A stretch of 36,750 bases of DNA from contig JAISZC010000079.1 of the NCBI GenBank assembly GCA_031269485.1, forward strand, positions 1 through 36,750. Direction: 5' to 3'. Of the stretch, positions 1 through 8,165 are shown piece after piece (within the stretch, counting starts at the first letter, position 1; every line of letters starts with the position of its first letter). The notes beneath the pieces are model-generated. The model searched no databases and had not been told where the DNA came from. It saw nothing but the letters and a program-made list of their open reading frames with translations. The stretch is from Deltaproteobacteria bacterium (GTDB lineage: Bacteria > Desulfobacterota > Desulfarculia > Adiutricales > Adiutricaceae). The position numbers were made by a program, and so were the translations under genes.

Positions 1-72
1 CCAGCGCCGAAGCGTAGTAATGGAAACACCCAATGCTTTTGCAGCTTCGCCTATGGCAACAATAGTACCCAT
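1..72 (-). CDS. IS607-family serine recombinase TnpA, N-terminal fragment (cut by window edge)
   Basis: Reading leftward from an ATG at 72-70 gives a 24-residue open start containing IGEAAKALGVSITTLRRW. This is the MerR-type helix-turn-helix that opens IS607-family transposases (small serine recombinases that move the element without terminal inverted repeats). The rest of the protein, including the catalytic serine domain, lies outside the window, so intactness cannot be judged. IS607 elements often carry tnpB after tnpA, which would also be to the left. A TTGACA hexamer on the minus strand at 102-97 could be a -35 box, but no convincing -10 is seen. The alternative is a MerR-like or excisionase-type DNA-binding protein with the same motif. 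The call rests on the motif only. Confidence 0.65.
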   Translation of the reverse strand, partial: MGTIVAIGEAAKALGVSITTLRRW

Positions 73-275
73 AATGGATATTTAGGTATGGATAGATGTC
101 AAGAGAACTGTTCCAACCCCTCCCGGCAGAACACGCCGGAGAATTTCTTGACTGAGACTTTGGACAAGACGACTCGCAAGCGGGCGACAGGACAGCAGCA
201 TGGTCCCCAAGGCGATTTGTCGGCATAAGTTGCCTGGATTTCAGAAATTTTGCGAGCAGCAAAAAACGGGGCCGG

Positions 276-3200
276 TCAAAAATCCAAGCTGAGCCTCACG
301 CCGCCTGAAAACCCGCGATTTTGGCCCAAGAAGCCTTGAAACCCGGCTTCCAGGGACCAGGGAACTTCCGGGCTGGGCTTGAGGCTCAAGCCGATCTCGG
401 CGAGGCCGGTGTCGCCTTTGAGCTCGTCAGATCCGAACTCCTGGCCGAGAGCTCGGCCGAGGCTTTCGCCGTCGAACTCCCGCTCCCAATAAAGTCCGCC
501 GTACCAAGACAGGCGAGAGTCGGCCTTGAAGCCAGTGTAGCGCGCGCCGGCCCTGACCCGCTGAGAGACGACCGGCGCGAAGGTCACCGTCTCGCCGGTG
601 GACAACGCGAACGATTCGCCATTTTGCCGCGTCCAGAAGTACCGCCCGACAAAATCCAGCGCGGCGAATTCGCCGAGACGCCTCGTCCAGCCAAGCCCGC
701 CATGAACGGAGAAGAAGGGCGTATTGGTTTTGTAATGCAGCGAATCGCCCGCTTCGTTGTCAAAATACACGCTTTCAAATTCGTTGACGAGGCGACCGAC
801 GCGGCCTGAGGCCTCAAATCTCAGACCGGCGGGCAAGCTCAGCCTAGTCAGGGCGCCCCAGGCGATGGAGCTCAGCTTGCCTTCGGCCTCGACCACGGGG
901 GCGCCCAAAGTGCCGTATCCGGATTCCAGATCGTATTTGCCGTAGGAGGCTTCCAAAAAGCCGCCAACAAGCAGATTGGCTCGAGTTAAATTCGTGTGAT
1001 AAACTGCGCCGGCCAGAGCGGTGACCGACTCGACGGTCACGTCTGAATTTCGGCCGGTCTCCAGCCACGCGCCGTCCAAGCCGAAGACGGGCAGCCACCA
1101 GCCTTGGGCCTCCCGCTCGCAGCCGCCGCAGGCGGCCAAGGCCAAGTCGGCCTGGAGGTAGCTGTGGTCGGCCAGCCAGGCGCCGGCGCGGCTCAAGAAA
1201 GCGGCGCCAATGGCCTGGCCTTCGGTCAAGATGCGGCTTTCAGGCAGCAGATAGGGCTCGTTTTCGAGATAGAGAACCAAATTTTTATTGGCTTCATCAA
1301 AAAAATTATCTTCAAAACCTACGGTATCGATATTAAAATTGTAGACTTTCAGCAAACCTTGTCTGGCGCTGACCGTGGCATTGGCTGGTTGGCCGACTAA
1401 TCGTCCCACGCCAACCGTATCTATTAAATAGTATATAGCGTCATCAGCTTGGACTTGAGCGTTGACATTAAGACTATCCAATAAAATAGTCATTCCTTCG
1501 ATATTAATTGGATTTGGTGTATCAATTATTAGTAATGCATCGTCATTTTTCGGTAAATTTTCTCTATGATATTGCGTTGTAGCATTATTATTAATATTAA
1601 ACCATATAGTGCCAGCTAAACTTGCTTCATTCACTTTAATTTGATTGTGTCCGTCTATATTGAGGCGTGCACCTTGTTCTAGTCTAAAATTATGACCTTT
1701 AGCCTCCAAAGTCATTCCTGAAAGCAATGATGTCCTACTACCGCTCTGAAATATAACTAAATTATCTGCCGGATTTTGAGTGCCTGTCAGACTAAAGATA
1801 TTTTTGCCACCCCATAGGAATTCTCCGCCATTGCCCAAGATATTCATTTTAAAATTTTTATTATTATTTTGATTGACATTAATTGGATCAAATAAACCAA
1901 TATATCCGCCTTTTCTGGCGTCTATTTCTAGTTCAGCGTCTGAATCGGCGTCATCTTGACTAACCAATGCCTTGGAATCTATAAAATCTATTTCTGGAAT
2001 AATTCCAAAATATAATGAATTCGTACGATGGACCCCATTTTCATATATATTATTATTTGAAAAAACTGTACTATTGCCATCATTAGCGATTAATATTACT
2101 TTTTGGATTGGATTCTCTGCATAATTATTCCCTGTATCTATAGTAATAACTCCATATACCTTTGGATCTAGGGGATAATTATTATTTTTATTTTCTTTAT
2201 CTTTATAAGCGCTATTATCTGTAATATCTGAATAAAAATTGTTATTAACAAACCAACTATCATTTATAGTTAACCCACCTTGGACGCCATAACTAAAAAC
2301 TAAACCACCCATGATTATGCCATTTTTTGCTCTTATAGTATTATTAGTAAATAAAGTATCTTCTATCGAACGTATCCCAGCAAATAATTGATTTCCACCA
2401 GTTACACCGATAATACCGCCACCATCTATATATAAATCTACAGTTATATTTGAATTTTGAAATATATTACCAGCACTACGCCACAAAAATGACATATCAT
2501 CTTGACCAGAGCTAGAATTTAAGCCTATAATTCCTCCTCCTTCAATATATTTTGCTCTAATTGTATTATTAGTAAATATACTATTATCAATACCTCCAAT
2601 AAATGACATTCCGCTTTCCGTATTAGCCCCAATTATGCCGCCGCCATATAGGCCATTAGCTGAAGTCACGGTGAGTTGATTGAAATAATTATTATCAAGA
2701 CTACTAATTAATTGCCCTGTTACATCATCTATATCAACTACTAACATGCCGCTCAAACCGTCCTTACTGTTATTGCCAATTATACCACCACCTTTTATTA
2801 AATCACTATTAACCATTATATTATTAAATTTATTATTCTTTATTGGGCCAATTACGGCTGCAGTACCTTGATTTAAGCTCTCAACTACAGCTACGCCGAT
2901 GACACCACCACCTTCAAGATTTTTATCAACATTTATTATAATATCCTCAAAATAATTATTATTAATTAGAGTAATCGACGAATCTTTATAAGAGCGTGTC
3001 CCTATTATTCCGCCACCAATCAGATGGCCAAGATTCATTGGAATAAGTGTATCAATATCAATTTTTATTTTTTTAAATATATTACTTTCTATCGTACCAA
3101 TTATTGACATATTAGCATTTGACCTGACCCCAATAATTCCTCCGCCCTCTATCACTGAACCTGTGGAAATATTTATGTTATAAAATATATTTTGTTTTAC

Positions 3201-3998
3201 TAAACCCAAATAAGTTGAAACATAATCTGACGCTGGATCAATTACAAAAGTTGATGCTTCTTCGGTGTCAAACTTTGGTGTAGAGTTGTCATATATACTT
3301 TTAAGATCTGCCTCATCAGAATTATTGGTTTGAAGACCTACTATGCCGCCACCTTTGATATAAGATGTTTCTGATGTAACATTTATTCCAGCAAAAATAT
3401 TATTTGTTAATTCATTCAAAACACTCATTGAATTATTAAGGCCATTAAGACCAATAATACCGCCACCACGTATAGCATGTAAAGCATTGATAGTAATATT
3501 ACCAGTTTCTCCATTCCCAAAAATATTATTTCTAGCTGTATTGAGTAATGAACAAGTTGTATTATCTGTACTTGTACAATCATATCCAGGAATTTGTATT
3601 GAAATTGGAATAAATTTACTATTATTGTTTAATCCAATAATACCGCCGCCTTGTATTATATCACTTGAATCAACAATTATATTAGTAAATAAATTACTAT
3701 CTAAATCACCCAAAAATGCCTTCCCCTGATAATTTGCTGAAGAGGTGGCCACGGCATCTAAGCCTATAATCCCACCACCTTCTATATATGGGCTCATATT
3801 ATGATTGGTTGAAATTTTATTATCTGTTTTGATACTAATTTTATCAAAATAATTACCAGTAATGGAACCTATTGTAACCGAACCTCTAGTCGATCTTAAA
3901 CCTATTATACCTCCACCCGCTAAATAATTTTTATCTGATCGTCCCAACATTTCAATATTAATATCATGAAAATAATTATCGCCTATTGATTTTTGCAC
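276..3998 (-). CDS. Autotransporter adhesin, passenger repeats plus C-terminal beta-barrel (downstream part of a frameshifted gene)
   Basis: This is the bulk of a type V secretion (autotransporter) protein; its signal peptide is in the overlapping frame at 3983-4522. The passenger (roughly residues 1-830) has about 13 imperfect repeats of 45-90 residues. Each ends in a GGGIIG(L/V) motif followed by N/S/T-rich stretches with N-x-(F/Y/I)-F motifs, as expected for a stacked beta-helix. The last 310 residues look like a classical autotransporter barrel: alternating hydrophobic strands, GWTRRLGEF and LAEIGLSLKP segments, and a terminal aromatic residue (SLDF). A CGGC pair sits just before the barrel. 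The barrel DNA is GC-rich (276 to about 1270) and the passenger DNA is strongly AT-rich (about 1270-4300). The GTG at 3998 is only a formal start. The real gene begins at 4522 and loses frame in a run of five A (sense strand) near 3990-3994; six A would restore it. It could be a sequencing error, a recent mutation or phase variation. Confidence 0.85.
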   Translation of the reverse strand: MQKSIGDNYFHDINIEMLGRSDKNYLAGGGIIGLRSTRGSVTIGSITGNYFDKISIKTDNKISTNHNMSPYIEGGGIIGLDAVATSSANYQGKAFLGDLDSNLFTNIIVDSSDIIQGGGIIGLNNNSKFIPISIQIPGYDCTSTDNTTCSLLNTARNNIFGNGETGNITINALHAIRGGGIIGLNGLNNSMSVLNELTNNIFAGINVTSETSYIKGGGIVGLQTNNSDEADLKSIYDNSTPKFDTEEASTFVIDPASDYVSTYLGLVKQNIFYNINISTGSVIEGGGIIGVRSNANMSIIGTIESNIFKKIKIDIDTLIPMNLGHLIGGGIIGTRSYKDSSITLINNNYFEDIIINVDKNLEGGGVIGVAVVESLNQGTAAVIGPIKNNKFNNIMVNSDLIKGGGIIGNNSKDGLSGMLVVDIDDVTGQLISSLDNNYFNQLTVTSANGLYGGGIIGANTESGMSFIGGIDNSIFTNNTIRAKYIEGGGIIGLNSSSGQDDMSFLWRSAGNIFQNSNITVDLYIDGGGIIGVTGGNQLFAGIRSIEDTLFTNNTIRAKNGIIMGGLVFSYGVQGGLTINDSWFVNNNFYSDITDNSAYKDKENKNNNYPLDPKVYGVITIDTGNNYAENPIQKVILIANDGNSTVFSNNNIYENGVHRTNSLYFGIIPEIDFIDSKALVSQDDADSDAELEIDARKGGYIGLFDPINVNQNNNKNFKMNILGNGGEFLWGGKNIFSLTGTQNPADNLVIFQSGSRTSLLSGMTLEAKGHNFRLEQGARLNIDGHNQIKVNEASLAGTIWFNINNNATTQYHRENLPKNDDALLIIDTPNPINIEGMTILLDSLNVNAQVQADDAIYYLIDTVGVGRLVGQPANATVSARQGLLKVYNFNIDTVGFEDNFFDEANKNLVLYLENEPYLLPESRILTEGQAIGAAFLSRAGAWLADHSYLQADLALAACGGCEREAQGWWLPVFGLDGAWLETGRNSDVTVESVTALAGAVYHTNLTRANLLVGGFLEASYGKYDLESGYGTLGAPVVEAEGKLSSIAWGALTRLSLPAGLRFEASGRVGRLVNEFESVYFDNEAGDSLHYKTNTPFFSVHGGLGWTRRLGEFAALDFVGRYFWTRQNGESFALSTGETVTFAPVVSQRVRAGARYTGFKADSRLSWYGGLYWEREFDGESLGRALGQEFGSDELKGDTGLAEIGLSLKPSPEVPWSLEAGFQGFLGQNRGFSGGVRLSLDF

Positions 3999-4522
3999 AA
4001 AATATTGCCGGACCCGTTTGTTGGTAATTCAAGCCATTTATACGTGTTTAAATTTGATGTTCCACTTATATTTCTAGTCAAATTATTTCCACTTAAATAG
4101 CTTAACGTCGGTAAATTATTATTAAAATTATTTACTGGATTTTTAATAATTGTTTCAATATTTATTCCTGCTATAGTTTCAATGCTTACCTGATCATATA
4201 TATTTAATGACAAATTTTTAATTTTATCCGTAAAATAACTTTCATTTTTTCCTCTAATTGTCAGATTTTGCTTATTTATTGTTATAACAATATTATTAAT
4301 ACCAAAATTAATGCCTGAAACATTGAATTCAATGAAACCGTTGGCCGACGTCTGCGACAGGGCGGCGTCCAGGCCGTCTCTGGTGGGGGCCGTCACTGGC
4401 GCGGCGCCAGCCGGAGCGGGCAAGCCCGACCAGACGGCCGCCGTCAAAAGCAGCCACAGCCCCAGGAGACCCGAGGCCGAATGCCCGACCGGGCGCAAAA
4501 CGCAGCTCGAACGAATCCGCAT
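3983..4522 (-). CDS. Autotransporter adhesin, signal peptide and first passenger segment (upstream part of the frameshifted gene)
   Basis: The start is the ATG at 4522, chosen because AGGAGGG (minus strand, 4535-4529) lies 6 bases before it; an upstream in-frame Met at 4570 has no such site. The product begins MRIRSSCVLRP, then a hydrophobic core (LLGLWLLLTAAVW) and an Ala/Pro-rich cleavage region (APAGAAP), a normal secretory signal. After about residue 60 the sequence turns N/I/K-rich (INFGINNIVITINKQNLTI), matching the passenger. The frame ends in LCKNQ-stop just where the frame of 276-3998 opens with SIGDNYFHDINIE. One extra A in the local A run gives LCKKSIGDNYF, so these two ORFs are one gene of about 1,415 codons. 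GC content falls sharply at about 4320, inside the coding region. Confidence 0.75.
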   Translation of the reverse strand: MRIRSSCVLRPVGHSASGLLGLWLLLTAAVWSGLPAPAGAAPVTAPTRDGLDAALSQTSANGFIEFNVSGINFGINNIVITINKQNLTIRGKNESYFTDKIKNLSLNIYDQVSIETIAGINIETIIKNPVNNFNNNLPTLSYLSGNNLTRNISGTSNLNTYKWLELPTNGSGNILCKNQ

Positions 4523-4627
4523 AGGAAACCCTCCTGCGAAACATTCATCCAGCCCCCAGATCGACCCCAAACCTGCTCATGGCCCAAAAACGCAGGTCAA
4601 GGCCGAAAATGCCAATGTTCAACAGAT

Positions 4628-4655
4628 ATTATCAAACGAAGATTTCGGTCGTCAA
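4628..4655 (-). promoter_or_regulatory. Candidate sigma-70 promoter of the autotransporter gene
   Basis: On the minus strand TTGACG (4655-4650) is followed after 16 bases by GATAAT (4633-4628); TAATAT at 4631-4626 is an alternative -10. Transcription would begin near 4620, about 100 bases before the ATG at 4522. The call is by consensus match only. Confidence 0.45.
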
Positions 4656-5290
4656 GTTGAAAATGAGCGGCCCGCTTAAACCGACGCAGAGGGCGTTGCA
4701 AGCGCCGCGCCTGATTTAGTCCTGCCTCAGACGGCCGGCGGCGGCCGGAAACGCTTGGTTTTTCGGGAGCGAAGAAGAACCGTCACGGCGCTCGTCTGGG
4801 CAATTCGCCGCTCAGGGCGCCCCCAAAAAACCAAGGCCTCACAAAAAATTTTGCCTCTACGGTCGTGGAGCGACACGCAGTCGGCCGCGAAAGCCTCGTC
4901 TGGCGCCTGAAAAACCTGCTTCAGAGACGCCTTGGGCAACGGCCGAAAATGCCCGGTCTTGGCAGGGTTCGCCGCCTAGCGAGGCGGCCGCCGTTTCCAA
5001 AGCCGCCAGGCCGGCCCGGGCGATCCCGCCGCCTGGAGGTCGCTGCAGTTGACAGGGCCCGGCGACTAGAGGCCAGTTGGTCGCAAAATGAAATTTTTAC
5101 AATTATTTATAAAACTAGAAAGTAATTTTAGGCAAATTTCTTACTATTTTTATTGTTTCAAGATTCATTATTTTAATTAGTACAAATAAATCAAGAATAT
5201 AGCGTTTTTGATTATGTTATATAGTCCAATCGCTTTGATTATTTTTAACTTCGTTATTATTATTAATTTTACTTGATAACAATTTAAAAT
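4656..5290. other. Gene-free stretch, GC-rich then AT-rich
   Basis: About 430 GC-rich bases (4656-5090) hold short overlapping ORFs on both strands (for example 4727-4939 minus and 4865-5125 plus). They have arginine/proline-rich, low-complexity products typical of chance frames in GC-rich DNA. At about 5090 the sequence switches abruptly to AT-rich DNA that continues to about 6330. No RNA gene or repeat was recognised. Confidence 0.5.
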
Positions 5291-5293
5291 TAA

Positions 5294-5930
5294 TTATATA
5301 ATCGATTTAGAATTAATTATATAATCATAAATTACTAAAGCAATTACAAAAATTTTTTGCAGTTGAATTATATTAAATAGTATTTTTATTGTTTTTATTG
5401 ATAAACAAAGTTTATCAACAGTGAAATTGCCGTTATCCTTGCCCGTAATGGCTATGTCAGAGTATTGCCTTATAGTTTCATAATTTATATGAATTTTTGC
5501 CAAATCGCGGCCTATTTTAGATAAAATTATAAAATTATCTGGCATATCTACTAAAGATAATCTTGGAAGCATTTTTTTAAGGTGACTGAAAAAGTTATAC
5601 GGTAATCTTCAGAATAAATTAGACTATAAACATAAAAAAATATCATTTTTAGTAATTCTAGGACTATATTTAGTTTGATATTCTTTTAATATATAATCAG
5701 TAATGGCATCATGATGAACATAGTCATCTATCATATTTAGAGATGAAAAGAGTATGTTATATTTTTTATCATTTTCATAATAATAACGTGGAAAACATTG
5801 CGTGCCTACATTTAAACAATTTAGATCAGGAATTATATTAGATATTATTGTACTATTTTCTTTTGATCCCCCGGCTCCAAAGACATAGATAGCTAAATTA
5901 TGATATTTTTATATGGAAAAAGTTTCGTAG
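5294..5930 (-). pseudogene. Decayed C-terminus of a type ISP restriction-modification enzyme (LlaBIII-like specificity domain)
   Basis: Minus-strand translation gives, in two frames, YVFGAGGSKENSTIISNIIP, DLNCLNVGTQCFPRYYYEND, YILKEYQTKYSPRITKNDIF, then FYVYSLIYSEDYR, TFSVTLKKMLPRLSLVD and ILSKIGRDLAKIHINYET. These follow the conserved C-terminal order of type ISP single-chain R-M enzymes: (I/V)PDLxxxxxxQCFP, ITKxDIFYYVYxxLHSxxYR, LKKxLPRIP, AGRxLAxLHLNYE. The frame breaks in a run of seven A (plus strand 5634-5640); six would join the halves. Upstream the frame is closed by stops near 5905-5912, and the nuclease, helicase and methyltransferase domains are not visible. It is a 3-prime relic in AT-rich DNA, probably acquired and then inactivated. 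Family assignment is from remembered motifs, not a search. Confidence 0.7.
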
Positions 5931-7070
5931 TTGGCAAGTCATTTTACTAAATAAATGATTAAAATATAAATATTATTTAAAAAATAGACTATATTACGAC
6001 ATTATAATAGATTAATTGATAAAATCTGAGAATTTATTGCTTTTCAACAGTTTAATTAAACCTAGTCCAGCTTATTTTTATTAAACTCATAATTTATAAA
6101 TTATTATACTGATAAATTATTATCATTTAGTAAATTTAATTTAAACAACTTTCGTTGTTTATTAAAAATTTATTGACCTGCTGACAGTATTTTGTCGTAT
6201 AATATTTGATTAATTATAACACTAAATATCTCTTTGTGTTTTAAACCATTGTGATAATATAGTTAAAAATATTTTTATATTATGTTTATCGTCAAACGGT
6301 ATAAAATCTATAAAATTAATGGTCCACGAACGTCTTTGAGAAATCTGTTAGGCCGGCGGGCCTCCGCCGGCCCCAGGCCTGAAGGCCGCAATGGCGGGCA
6401 ATCAGCCCCGCGCGGCCGGAAGGCTCGCTGGCTCGCGCCGGCGGCGGAGCTCTTTCGCGCCTCGACTATTTGCCCGATAAAACCTCTGGGCGCCCCAGCT
6501 TGCTCCTCCAAGCTTTCGATGCGAGCAATCGTTTCTTCGGGGGCCCCGCGCAAACGCGCAGATCGCCCCTTCGGCCGAACGTCGCTCCCACGACGGTGAC
6601 AATCCAACCAGGCTTATTATCTCATAATATTGTCAAGGGTTCGCCGCCCAGTCTTTCCGCGGGCCGCCGCGCCAGACTCCGAGCGTCTTGGCCCGCCGAC
6701 AATCCGCGACTTCGTCGACGACGCGGCCTGGCCAGCCAAATTATGCCATTTCGCCAGGTTGGCCGTTTTTCGGCCGCTGGACTTTCGATAGCCTCTGAGG
6801 TAAAATCAGCGCGACTTGAGGCCGCCTCGGGGCCGACTCGGGGCGGCGTTTTTCAGCCCCAAGCCGGCGTGACTTCGCCGCCCAAGGGCTTAGGCCTTCT
6901 CAGGAGCGCCTCAGAGCGCCATGGAACGATCTGAAAATTTTTACGCCCAAAGCCCGGTTCAGAACATCACAATCAAAGCTGCAGGACTGGACCACGAGAC
7001 AACGCAACATCACGAGCAGAGCTAGGGGCCCGCGCCTTGGGCCTCGACGGCGACAACACAAGGAGACGGC
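5931..7070. other. Gene-free stretch: AT-rich island end, then GC-rich ssb upstream region
   Basis: From 5931 to about 6330 the DNA is very AT-rich with many stops in all frames. One minus-strand stretch near 6315-6227 reads FIPFDDKHNIKIFLTILSQW in open frame and may be a further gene relic, but I cannot name it. From about 6340 to 7070 the DNA is GC-rich. The short ORFs there (6282-6599 plus, 6308-6607 minus, 6470-6934 plus) overlap on both strands and look like chance frames. The region must hold the ssb promoter, but no clear -35/-10 pair was found. Confidence 0.45.
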
Positions 7071-7829
7071 ATGGCTGGAGTAAACAAAGCCATTTTGGTA
7101 GGCAACCTGGGCAGAGACCCTGAAATGAGATTTTCGGCCAACGGCAAGGCCATCTGCACTTTTTCCCTGGCCACCTCGGAACGCTGGGGCGGCGAAGAAC
7201 GAGTCGAGTGGCACAACATCGTCATGTTCGATCGGTTGGCCGAAATCGCCAACGAATACCTCCGAAAAGGGCGCTCGGTCTATCTTGAAGGCCGCATTCA
7301 GACGCGCACCTGGAACGATCAGGAAGGCAACAAGCGCTCCACCACAGAGATAGTGGCCTCCAACATGCAAATGCTGGGCGGGCCCAGAAACGACGACCGC
7401 CGCGACGATTCCGGAGGCGGCGGCTATTACGCCCGCAATAGGTCCTCCCAAGGCGAGGACCGCGACAGCGGCTACTCTCGCGGCCCCGGCCGAGAAAACC
7501 GCGACGACGGCGGATATTACGGCCGCGGCCGCCCGGCCGCCGACGCCTCTTCCACTTCTTCCTCCACGACCACCGCTTCTTCGCCCGCGCGCGACAGCGG
7601 GGATTATTACGCCCGCAGCCGGCCCGGCGCCAGCGCCACGCCCGCCCGCGACAACGGCGGATACTACGACCGCAGCCGGCCCGGCGGCCAAGCCGCGTCG
7701 CCGGCCTCGCCGACGGCTTCGGCGAGCAAGGACGCCAAGGACGACGCTCCGGAGGCGCCAAAATCCGTCTCAGCCAACGAAGACGCGGCGGAAGACAAGC
7801 TGCCCACCGACGAAGACATGCCCTTTTGA
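7071..7829 (+). CDS. ssb: Single-stranded DNA-binding protein SSB
   Basis: This protein coats single-stranded DNA in replication, repair and recombination and recruits partners through its acidic tail. Residues 1-110 form the OB-fold with family motifs: [61 protein letters not shown]. Residues 115-235 are a long disordered linker rich in Gly, Ser, Arg and Tyr, with four copies of a YYxRxRP-like unit ([35 protein letters not shown]). The C-terminus DEDMPF is the partner-binding tip (usual form DDDIPF). At 252 residues it is longer than the usual 160-180 because of the linker. An AGGAG-type site at about 7060 supports the start, and a strong terminator follows, so it is probably transcribed alone. 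Confidence 0.96.
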   Translation: MAGVNKAILVGNLGRDPEMRFSANGKAICTFSLATSERWGGEERVEWHNIVMFDRLAEIANEYLRKGRSVYLEGRIQTRTWNDQEGNKRSTTEIVASNMQMLGGPRNDDRRDDSGGGGYYARNRSSQGEDRDSGYSRGPGRENRDDGGYYGRGRPAADASSTSSSTTTASSPARDSGDYYARSRPGASATPARDNGGYYDRSRPGGQAASPASPTASASKDAKDDAPEAPKSVSANEDAAEDKLPTDEDMPF

Positions 7830-7872
7830 GGCCTTTGGCCGCCCCGCGGCCGGGCTCGGACTTGGATGCCTG

Positions 7873-7912
7873 AAAGCTGAAAGGCCCCCTCGCGGGGCCT
7901 TTCGGCTTTTTT
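7873..7912 (+). terminator. Intrinsic terminator after ssb
   Basis: The stem AAAGGCCCC/GGGGCCTTT (7880-7888 with 7894-7902) has a five-base loop. It is extended by G-C, T-G, C-G and further pairs outward (about 7873-7909), then a T-rich end near 7907-7912. It lies 45 bases past the ssb stop. Confidence 0.85.
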
Positions 7913-8165
7913 ATTTGCTCCGCTTACGGCCGGGCCTGCGGACCCCTGAGGCCGCCGTCGACGAGGCGACCATTTTCGAGCCGACGCTCTGAAAAGGCCT
8001 CCTGCAGGGTCAGAGATCGCCCGTTTCGTCCGCAGGCGTCCCCCTGCGCAGCAAAGGAACTCTGAATTTTGTCGAGGCGGCCAAAGACCTGTCTCCAGCC
8101 TGCTGGGCTTTCCGTTTCCGACGGACTTGGCCGGTTTTCGCGCCCTTAAAGCCAGCCTTGAGCCA
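7913..8165. other. Spacer between convergent ssb and coaBC
   Basis: About 250 GC-rich bases lie between the ssb terminator and the coaBC stop. Only chance frames are seen, and no second terminator for coaBC was recognised. Confidence 0.5.

Noticed and set aside
6282-6934. Genes in the GC-rich stretch before ssb
   Set aside because: Overlapping frames on both strands give Arg/Pro-rich products with no motifs or initiation signals.
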